Below, in pieces: positions 5,174-11,019 of a DNA stretch of 11,019 nucleotides (positions are counted from its first letter, which is position 1; the number at the start of each line of letters is the position of its first letter). The DNA comes from an uncultured Pseudorhodobacter sp. (GTDB lineage Bacteria; Pseudomonadota; Alphaproteobacteria; Rhodobacterales; Rhodobacteraceae): positions 1 through 11,019 of the forward strand of contig CAMFLG010000061.1 in NCBI GenBank assembly GCA_945957495.1, in the 5' to 3' direction. The notes below the pieces were generated by a model. That model did no database searches. It saw only the letters and a program-made list of their open reading frames with translations, and was not told where the DNA came from. The translations under genes were made by a program, and so were the position numbers.

Positions 5174-6625
5174 ATGTTTTCTCGTTTCAAAAAGCCAGAA
5201 GCCGCCGCAGCGCAGGGCAACAACGCCCAAGCTCAGGCCGCGCGCCCCGCACCGCAGGCCGCCCCAGCCAAAGCGGCCACCGGCATGCGCCCGATGCCCG
5301 CAGCCGCGATGCCGCGCCCCTCTGCCGAGGTGGTCGCTGCGGAAAAGGAAAAGAAACGCAAGGACCGTCTGGGCGAGTTGAAGCAGGAATTGCACAAGCG
5401 CCTGCTGGATAACCTCAACCTTGCCGCGCTGGAACAGGCGACCGAAGCCAACCTCAAGGCCGAAATCGCGGCGATTACCGCCGAGGCGCTAGAGGAAATG
5501 GCCGTCGCCCTGAACAAGGAAGACCGCACCACCCTCAACCAGGAACTTTATGACGAGGTGATGGGCCTTGGCCCGCTGGAACCCCTGCTCAAGGACGAAA
5601 CCGTCAACGATATTCTGGTCAACGGCCCGAACCGCATCTTTGTCGAACGTCACGGCAAGCTGGAACTGACCGACATCACCTTCAAGGATGAACGCCATCT
5701 TTTGCGCATCATCGACAAGATCGTGTCCGCCGTGGGCCGCCGCGTCGATGAATCCAACCCCTACGTTGACGCCCGCCTTGCCGACGGGTCACGGTTCAAC
5801 GCCATGGTGCCGCCGGTTGCGGTGGATGGATCGCTGGTTTCCATCCGGAAATTCAAGAAGGAAAAGCTGGGCATTCAAGACCTTGTGCGCTTTGGTGCCT
5901 TCACCGAAGAGATGGCGCTGTATCTGCAGGCCGCCGTGTCCTGCCGTTTGAACGTGATCGTGTCAGGCGGCACGGGTTCGGGGAAAACGACCACGCTGAA
6001 CGCGCTGTCGTCCTTCATCGACAACACCGAACGCGTGCTGACCATCGAAGATACCGCCGAACTTCAGCTGCAACAGGTCCATGTCGGCCGGATGGAAAGC
6101 CGCCCCGCCAACGTCGAAGGCAAGGGTGCCGTCACCCAGCGGGACTGTCTGCGCAACGCCCTGCGGATGCGTCCTGACCGCATCATCGTCGGCGAAACCC
6201 GTGGTGAAGAGGTCATCGACATGCTGCAGGCGATGAACACTGGCCACGATGGTTCTATGACCACCATTCACGCCAACTCTGCCCGCGATGGCATCAGCCG
6301 TCTGGAAAACATGGTCGCCATGGCCGGTATCGAAATGCCGTTGAAAGCGGTGCGCAGCCAGATCGCCTCGGCCGTGAACCTGATCGTGCAGGCCAGCCGC
6401 CTGCAGGACGGCTCGCGCCGGATGGTGTCGGTGACGGAAATCACCGGCATGGAGGGCGAGGTGATCTCGATGCAAGAGGTGTTCCGCTATGAACGCCTGG
6501 GCGTCGAACCCAATGGCAAGATCATCGGCCGCTTTAACGCGACGGGCGTGCGATCCCACTATTCCGACCGTTTCCGGCAATGGGGCTACAATCTGCCCGC
6601 CTCGATCTACGAACCGATTATCTGA
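5174..6625 (+). CDS. cpaF: Flp pilus assembly ATPase CpaF (TadA)
   Basis: Cytoplasmic hexameric secretion ATPase of the VirB11/GspE superfamily that powers Flp pilus assembly; 483 residues. The first 55 or so residues are Ala/Pro-rich low complexity, then charged helices. The N-terminal CpaF domain (about 120-245) contains GLGPLEPLLKDETVNDILVN. The motor domain has Walker A GGTGSGKT (265-272), an Asp box IEDTAEL (291-297), Walker B RIIVGE with Glu341 (336-341), and a His box HDGSMTTIHANS (358-369). All catalytic motifs look intact. The ATG has GGGGGAT at 5164-5170 just upstream. It follows cpaE by 36 bases and precedes tadB by 11, so these are clearly one operon. Length and motif order match the family. 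Confidence 0.96.
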   Translation: MFSRFKKPEAAAAQGNNAQAQAARPAPQAAPAKAATGMRPMPAAAMPRPSAEVVAAEKEKKRKDRLGELKQELHKRLLDNLNLAALEQATEANLKAEIAAITAEALEEMAVALNKEDRTTLNQELYDEVMGLGPLEPLLKDETVNDILVNGPNRIFVERHGKLELTDITFKDERHLLRIIDKIVSAVGRRVDESNPYVDARLADGSRFNAMVPPVAVDGSLVSIRKFKKEKLGIQDLVRFGAFTEEMALYLQAAVSCRLNVIVSGGTGSGKTTTLNALSSFIDNTERVLTIEDTAELQLQQVHVGRMESRPANVEGKGAVTQRDCLRNALRMRPDRIIVGETRGEEVIDMLQAMNTGHDGSMTTIHANSARDGISRLENMVAMAGIEMPLKAVRSQIASAVNLIVQASRLQDGSRRMVSVTEITGMEGEVISMQEVFRYERLGVEPNGKIIGRFNATGVRSHYSDRFRQWGYNLPASIYEPII

Positions 6626-6636
6626 GGGAAGTCATC

Positions 6637-7602
6637 ATGATCAGCACCGCCCCTCTTATCTATATCGTGATCTTTGTCGCCGTTGTGGTGCTGGTCAACG
6701 GCATCTATCTGGTCGCCTTTGGCAAATCCATCAGCCTGAACAACCGGATGAGCCGCCGTCTGGCCCTCTTGGAAAAGAACAACAACCGCGAACAGGTTCT
6801 GGAACAGCTCCGCAAGGAGATGAGCCAGCACATGAATGCGCGCTCGATCCCGCTGTATTCGATGCTGGCAAACAAGGCGCAAAAGGCCAACATCGCCTTT
6901 TCGCCCAAGGCCCTGATCGGCATCATGGCCGCGATGAGCGGTCTGGCCTATGTCGGCCTGACCGTCGGCACCGAGGCCGCTGCCCCCGTGCGCGCACTGG
7001 TTGCCATTCTGATGGGTGTCGGCGGCGTCTATGTCTGGGTCAGCGGCAAGGCCAAGAAACGCATGGCGCTTTTGGACGAACAACTGCCCGACGCGGTGGA
7101 ACTGATGGTGCGCTCGTTGCGGGTGGGCCATCCGTTTTCCTCGGCCATCGCCAATGTCGCCAAAGAAGTGCCCGATCCCTTGGGCACCGAATTCGGTCTG
7201 ATCGCCGACGAGGCGTCTTATGGCCGCGACATCGCCGAAAGCCTGAAGGCCTTTGCCGAACGGGTCGACAGCCAGGATTTGCGCTTTCTGTCGGTCGCCG
7301 TGACCATTCAGCAAACCTCGGGGGGCAACCTTGCCGAAATTCTTGAGGGCCTGTCCAAGGTGATCCGCGCCCGTTTCAAACTGTTCCGCCGCGTCAAGGC
7401 GATCACCGCCGAGGCGAAATGGTCGGGCATGTTCCTGTCGGCCTTCCCGTTCGGGGCGCTGGTGATGATCAACATCGTGCAGCCGCACTACTACGACGAT
7501 GTCAAGGAAACCGCCGCCTTCATCCCGGCCTGCCTTATCGTTGCCGTGTTTCTTATACTGAACGTGGTCTTCATGAAGATCATGGTCAACATCAAGGTGT
7601 AA
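6637..7602 (+). CDS. tadB: Tad inner-membrane platform protein TadB (T2SSF domain)
   Basis: Polytopic inner-membrane protein that, with TadC, forms the platform on which CpaF acts; 321 residues. Hydrophobic segments lie at about 5-27, 92-112, 117-136, 264-283 and 295-316. The type II secretion F domain spans about 149-275, with LPDAVELMVRSLRVGHPF and IQQTSGGNLAEILEGLS. The start at ATG 6637 is set by GGGAAG (6626-6631), five bases upstream; an in-frame ATG at 6580 would overlap the end of cpaF by 46 bases and is rejected. Six bases separate its stop from tadC. Confidence 0.94.
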   Translation: MISTAPLIYIVIFVAVVVLVNGIYLVAFGKSISLNNRMSRRLALLEKNNNREQVLEQLRKEMSQHMNARSIPLYSMLANKAQKANIAFSPKALIGIMAAMSGLAYVGLTVGTEAAAPVRALVAILMGVGGVYVWVSGKAKKRMALLDEQLPDAVELMVRSLRVGHPFSSAIANVAKEVPDPLGTEFGLIADEASYGRDIAESLKAFAERVDSQDLRFLSVAVTIQQTSGGNLAEILEGLSKVIRARFKLFRRVKAITAEAKWSGMFLSAFPFGALVMINIVQPHYYDDVKETAAFIPACLIVAVFLILNVVFMKIMVNIKV

Positions 7603-7608
7603 TGCGTC

Positions 7609-8595
7609 ATGGAACTGATCACCTCTCTCAACACGCAACTCACCGACAAATTCGGCCCGCTCGGGCCACTTCTGGCCCTGGGGCTTCTGGGCCTGATGCT
7701 GATCGTGGCGGTGGTGCCGATGCTGCTGAAACGGCCCGAAGAGCCGTTTGACAAGCTGCGTGCGCAGCGCGACGCCACCGAAAAGGCCGCACAGCGGCAG
7801 CCCACCGCCAACCTGCGCAGCAGGGGCAAGGCCGACAAGCTGGAAAAGTTCGCCACTTTCCTGGAACCGCAAGACCACGAAACCATGACGGCATCGCGGC
7901 TGAAAATGCTGCGCGCCGGCTACAAGGCCAAGAATGCGGTGCGCATGTTTCACTTTGCGCAACTGGTGCTGGGCGTCGGCGCGCTGACGGTGGGGGTGAT
8001 CTATGCGATGGTCATCAGCGCCCAGCAAGAGGTGTCCACCCAGTTCATGATCCTGGCCACGCTGGGGCCGGGGGCGGCGGGCTATTACCTGCCGATCTAC
8101 TGGGTCACACGTCGGGCGGCAGAACGGCAAAAGCAGATCGTACAGGGCTTTCCCGATGCGCTGGACCTGATGCTTGTCTGCGTCGAGGCGGGTCAATCTT
8201 TGGACCAGTCCATCAACCGCATTGCCAAGGAAACCCGGCAAGGCTACCCAGCTTTGTCAGAGGAATTCGAAATGGTTTCGCAAGAGGTCAAGGCCGGGAA
8301 AGAACGGGTGCATGTCCTGAAAGACATGTCCGAACGCGTTGGCATCCCCGATATTTCCTCTTTTGTCACCACGCTGGTGCAATCGGCCACCTACGGCACC
8401 TCGATTTCCGAGGCGCTGCGGGTCTATTCTGCCGAAATGCGCGATAAACGCGTGATGCGCGCCGAAGAACTGGCAAACAAGTTGCCGACGAAGCTGACCT
8501 TGGGCACAATGATGTTCACCGTGCCGCCGCTGATGATCATCCTGATCGGGCCGTCGGTCCACGGCATCGCCGGCGCGCTGGGTGGAGGGGGCTGA
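7609..8595 (+). CDS. tadC: Tad inner-membrane platform protein TadC (T2SSF domain)
   Basis: Partner of TadB in the inner-membrane platform, 328 residues. Membrane segments are at about 18-40, 114-136, 146-165 and 294-320, with a charged cytoplasmic stretch (41-110) between the first two. The T2SSF domain covers about 182-312 and starts with FPDALDLMLVCVEAGQSLDQS; TTLVQSATYGTSISEALRVY is the second conserved block. The only ribosome-binding candidate is AAGGTG (7594-7599), inside the end of tadB, which fits translational coupling. The protein ends in a Gly-rich tail (AGALGGGG). TadB and TadC are paralogues, and the order here is the usual one. Confidence 0.94.
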   Translation: MELITSLNTQLTDKFGPLGPLLALGLLGLMLIVAVVPMLLKRPEEPFDKLRAQRDATEKAAQRQPTANLRSRGKADKLEKFATFLEPQDHETMTASRLKMLRAGYKAKNAVRMFHFAQLVLGVGALTVGVIYAMVISAQQEVSTQFMILATLGPGAAGYYLPIYWVTRRAAERQKQIVQGFPDALDLMLVCVEAGQSLDQSINRIAKETRQGYPALSEEFEMVSQEVKAGKERVHVLKDMSERVGIPDISSFVTTLVQSATYGTSISEALRVYSAEMRDKRVMRAEELANKLPTKLTLGTMMFTVPPLMIILIGPSVHGIAGALGGGG

Positions 8596-8603
8596 TTTTC
8601 TTG

Positions 8604-9161
8604 ATGCTGCGACAGGCTTTTGCCTTGGTGCTGACCTTGCTTCTGGCCGCCTGCCAATCGGGCGGCCTTGGCGCATCCGGCAACAGCCCCTATGGCGTCG
8701 ATCCCAACAAACAGGATGTGGATGGCTTGCTGGTGGGCCATCGTCTGATGGCTGCGGGCGAATACGAACTGGCCCTGAAGGCCTACTACCGCGCCGCCGC
8801 CGAACAGGGCATGAACTCTGATACGCTGTCGGCGATCGGCTCTGCCGATCTGGCGCTTGGCCGCGTGGGACAGGCCGAAGACGTGCTGCGCCGCGCCATC
8901 AAGGCCGACCCCACCTTTGTGCCCGCGCTCAACAATCTGGGCGTCGTGCTGATGAATGAGGGCAAACCCGGCGAGGCGCGGGTGATGTTCCAGCAGGCTT
9001 TCGCGCTTGACAGTGGCCAATCGGACGCCATCCGCGAAAATCTGCGCCTTGCTATCGCGCAAAGCGAAGCGGCTGTGTATGATCCGGACCAAGAAGAAAA
9101 ACCAGTGATGAAACTCGTTCGCCGGGGGCAAGGCACCTACGACCTGCTGTCGGAGCTCTGA
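8604..9161 (+). CDS. tadD: TPR lipoprotein TadD
   Basis: Predicted outer-membrane lipoprotein of 185 residues with tetratricopeptide repeats, likely a pilotin or assembly factor for the Tad secretin. The lipobox LAAC places the lipid on Cys17, followed by Gln18. TPR-like units are at about 42-69, 73-104 and 107-140; the last contains VPALNNLGVVLMNEGKPGEA. A conserved-looking tail, LVRRGQGTYDLLSEL, closes the protein. It starts eight bases after tadC. GGAGGGGG (8584-8591) lies 12 bases before ATG 8604 and 9 bases before an in-frame TTG at 8601, so the TTG is possible and would add one residue. The name follows position and domain content. Confidence 0.85.
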   Translation: MLRQAFALVLTLLLAACQSGGLGASGNSPYGVDPNKQDVDGLLVGHRLMAAGEYELALKAYYRAAAEQGMNSDTLSAIGSADLALGRVGQAEDVLRRAIKADPTFVPALNNLGVVLMNEGKPGEARVMFQQAFALDSGQSDAIRENLRLAIAQSEAAVYDPDQEEKPVMKLVRRGQGTYDLLSEL

Positions 9162-9192
9162 GGATCGAGCAGCAAGACCAAAGGACGCAAAA

Positions 9193-10035
9193 ATGCGCCA
9201 CATCCTCTGTCTTACCCTGTGTCTCACAGGGCTGACCGCCTTGGGCGGTTGCGGCAATTCGGAAAAGCAGCAGCAAGCCGCGATTGACGAAGTCACCAAG
9301 GCCGATGCCGCCAATATGAACGAAATCATGCTGACGGTCGGCAACCCCGCCGATGCGGTGGCCTATTTCCAGAAGATGACACTGGAACAGCCCAATGACC
9401 TGGAGCTCAAGCGTGATCTTGGCATCTCGCTGATCCGCGCCGACCGCCCGACAGAGGCCGTCGCGGTCTGGAAAGCCGTCGTCGCCTCGCCCGACAGCAC
9501 CAATGACGACAAGGTACAGCTGGCCAGCGCCCTGATCCGCACCAATGACTGGAAAGGCGCGGCGGAAACGCTGAACACCGTCCCGCCCACCTATGAAACC
9601 TACGAACGTTACCGGCTGGAGGCGATGGTGGCCGACAGCCAGAAGAACTGGAAAAAGGCCGACAGTTTCTACGAAATTGCCGTGGGCCTGACACCTCAGC
9701 CCGCCAACGTGCTGAACAACTGGGGTTTTTCCAAACTGACCCGGGGCGACGATGCCGGGGCGGAACGGCTGTTCGCCGAGGCGCTGACCTATGACCCCAA
9801 GATGTTCACCGCCAAGAACAACCTCGTGCTGGCCCGCGCCGCACAAGGCAAATACGATCTGCCGGTGATCGACATGACCCAAGCAGAGCGCGCACAACTG
9901 CTGTACACTGCAGGGCTTGCGGCGGTGAAACAAGGGCAGGTCAGCATCGGCAAGGATCTGTTGCAACAGGCCATCGACACCAGCCCGCAGTATTTCGAGG
10001 CCGCCGTGCGCAGCCTCGAAGCGTTGGAGGGTTGA
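9193..10035 (+). CDS. Second TPR lipoprotein of the Tad locus (TadD-like)
   Basis: Predicted lipoprotein of 280 residues with several TPR-like helical repeats and no other recognisable domain. Signal peptide 1-19 ends in the lipobox LGGC with Cys20. Repeat units are visible at about 51-100 (ADAVAYFQKMTLEQPNDLEL), 104-130, 140-172, 173-206 (NNWGFSKLTRGDDAGAERLF) and 235-268. AAAGGA (9179-9184) lies eight bases before the ATG. It sits between tadD and the prepilin peptidase and ends four bases before the latter. The likely role is a scaffold or assembly partner at the outer membrane, perhaps divided with TadD. That is inferred, since TPRs bind proteins but do not reveal which. Confidence 0.82.
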   Translation: MRHILCLTLCLTGLTALGGCGNSEKQQQAAIDEVTKADAANMNEIMLTVGNPADAVAYFQKMTLEQPNDLELKRDLGISLIRADRPTEAVAVWKAVVASPDSTNDDKVQLASALIRTNDWKGAAETLNTVPPTYETYERYRLEAMVADSQKNWKKADSFYEIAVGLTPQPANVLNNWGFSKLTRGDDAGAERLFAEALTYDPKMFTAKNNLVLARAAQGKYDLPVIDMTQAERAQLLYTAGLAAVKQGQVSIGKDLLQQAIDTSPQYFEAAVRSLEALEG

Positions 10036-10039
10036 TCCC

Positions 10040-10528
10040 TTGACACCCATCGCCGCCTTGATCCTGCTGCCTTTCGCCGCCGCCATCGGCATCTGGGTGG
10101 CGTGGAGCGATATGAAATACATGAAGATCCCCAATCAGGCGGTGCTGGCCCTGCTGGCCATCTGGCTGGTTGTGGGCCTGTTCGTGATGCCGCTGCAGTC
10201 CTGGGCCTGGGGTCTGGCGCTGGCGGCCGGGGTGTTGGTGGTGGGCTTTGTCGCCAGTTCCGCAGGTCTGGTCGGGGCGGGCGATGCGAAATTCGCATCG
10301 GCCATGGCGCCCTTCTTTGTTCACGCCGATTATCGCGCCATTCTGGGGCTTTACGCCGCCTGCCTTCTGGGCGCCTTTGCCGCCCACAGGCTGGCGCGCC
10401 TGATCCCGCCGCTGCGCCGCGCCACCACCGAATGGGCTAGTTGGACCCACAAGGATTTTCCGATGGGTCTGGCCTTGGCGGGAACACTGATCTTCTATCT
10501 TTCGGCCAAACTCCTGCCGCTTTTCTAA
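10040..10528 (+). CDS. cpaA: Prepilin peptidase CpaA (TadV), A24 family
   Basis: Inner-membrane aspartic protease that removes the leader from the Flp prepilin; 162 residues, the usual small Tad version without the N-terminal methylase domain of PilD. The catalytic pair is Asp24 in WSDMKYMKIPN and Asp82 in the GxGD motif (VGAGDAKFASA). Hydrophobic segments cover about 4-22, 33-50, 56-76, 97-115 and 143-160. It uses a TTG start: TTGGAGG (10024-10030) lies nine bases ahead, and no in-frame ATG occurs before Asp24. It begins four bases after the second TPR gene. In many tad loci this gene sits next to flp; here it is almost 10 kb away at the distal end. Confidence 0.92.
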   Translation: MTPIAALILLPFAAAIGIWVAWSDMKYMKIPNQAVLALLAIWLVVGLFVMPLQSWAWGLALAAGVLVVGFVASSAGLVGAGDAKFASAMAPFFVHADYRAILGLYAACLLGAFAAHRLARLIPPLRRATTEWASWTHKDFPMGLALAGTLIFYLSAKLLPLF

Positions 10529-10586
10529 GGCATCACAGCGCTTGTTGGTCGCCGGACCCCTGATCCGGCCGCGCAGAGGTGTCCAG

Positions 10587-11019
10587 ATGAACATGCAAGC
10601 CCCCACGGGTGTGATCGCCCCGCCGCAGCCGAAGTCGCTGGCCGATACCGGCCTGAACCCGGTGATGCTGCGCGACATCCTGCTGAAAACCATGTTCCGG
10701 ATGAACCTTGATCTGGCCACCGAACTCAGCCGCGCCATCTGCCTGCCGGTCGTGCTGACGCAAGAACTGATCGACACCGCGCGCGGCCAGCGGCTGATCG
10801 AGGCGAAGGGCACGCTGAACGCCACCTCTGGCAATGAAATGCCCTATCAACTGACCGATGCCGGCAAATCCCGCGCGCTGGATGCGCTGTCGCAGTCGGA
10901 ATATTACGGCGCACTGCCTGTGCCGCTGGATATGTACGCCCAGCAGATGAAACGCCAATCCGTGCGCGACATCAAACTGACCCGGACCGAGCTTTTGTCG
11001 GGCATGGGCCATCTTATCC
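10587..11019 (+). CDS. Uncharacterised Tad-linked protein, N-terminal part (probable ATPase family)
   Basis: Open reading frame starting at ATG 10587 and running off the right edge without a stop (144 codons visible). AGAGG (10575-10579) lies seven bases upstream. Translation begins MNMQAPTGVIAPPQPKSLAD. Residues about 27-105 look like a winged-helix fold: helices MLRDILLKTMFRMNLDLATE and VVLTQELIDTARGQRLIEAK, a variable turn, then EMPYQLTDAGKSRALDAL. No P-loop is seen in the visible part. From memory, similar proteins in related bacteria lie beside tad genes and are called ATPases, with the nucleotide-binding domain further on. The gene follows cpaA by 58 bases in the same direction. A function cannot be given from this fragment. 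Confidence 0.75.
   Translation, partial: MNMQAPTGVIAPPQPKSLADTGLNPVMLRDILLKTMFRMNLDLATELSRAICLPVVLTQELIDTARGQRLIEAKGTLNATSGNEMPYQLTDAGKSRALDALSQSEYYGALPVPLDMYAQQMKRQSVRDIKLTRTELLSGMGHLI

Noticed and set aside
4409..5395. A 328-codon open frame on the - strand opposite cpaE/cpaF (and similar ones at 2020-2961 and 9052-10134)
   Set aside because: All lie antisense to confident genes, have the composition of shadow frames and show no family motifs.
6607..8241. A 544-codon open frame on the - strand opposite tadB and tadC
   Set aside because: It is the mirror of two well-supported genes in high-GC DNA. Its translation is His/Gln/Arg-rich low-complexity sequence without recognisable domains, and no ribosome-binding site stands out.
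10551..10569. GCCGGA/TCCGGC hairpin between cpaA and the last gene as a terminator
   Set aside because: Only a 6-bp stem with no T tract after it; the following gene is close and in the same direction.
1..11019. CRISPR array, tRNA/rRNA genes, insertion sequences or phage genes
   Set aside because: No regularly spaced repeats, no tRNA-like cloverleaf and no transposase or integrase motifs were seen. The locus looks like a uniform chromosomal-type gene cluster.

Overview
The window is a tad (tight adherence, Flp/type IVb pilus) assembly locus, all on the + strand. The high GC content, the gene order, the absence of CpaD in favour of an OmpA-type lipoprotein, and the wording of conserved tails (for example the Cys-containing CpaB C-terminus) suggest an alphaproteobacterium of the Rhodobacteraceae/Rhodobacterales type. 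That assignment is an inference from recognised protein families; no 16S or other marker gene is present.

Layout: 1-43 may hold the last codons of an upstream gene, closed by a 10-bp terminator hairpin (50-77). Unit 1 (238-1327) is flp (pilin) plus cpaB, closed by a strong rho-independent terminator at 1345-1386. Unit 2 (1534-3601) is rcpA/cpaC (outer-membrane secretin) plus an OmpA-domain lipoprotein, followed by a GC-rich hairpin at 3608-3638. Unit 3 (3833 to the right edge) is cpaE/tadZ, cpaF/tadA, tadB, tadC, two TPR lipoproteins (tadD and a second one), the prepilin peptidase cpaA/tadV, and the start of an uncharacterised protein that runs off the window. No stretch longer than 300 bases lacks a gene. 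The three gaps (78-237, 1387-1533, 3639-3832) carry inverted repeats that look like operators.

How the parts work together, from knowledge of the families: CpaA cleaves and matures the Flp prepilin. CpaF (ATPase) drives the TadB/TadC inner-membrane platform to assemble pilin. CpaE/TadZ places the machine at its site in the cell. CpaB and the TPR lipoproteins help assemble the RcpA secretin channel, and the OmpA lipoprotein probably anchors that channel to peptidoglycan.

This is a recognisable system and not an unknown one. The points most worth a second look are the split of the locus into three apparent transcription units with an internal terminator, the atypical Asp/Trp motif in the pilin, a CpaE P-loop without either lysine, the OmpA lipoprotein in the CpaD/RcpB slot, and the unrecognised winged-helix-like protein attached to the distal end.
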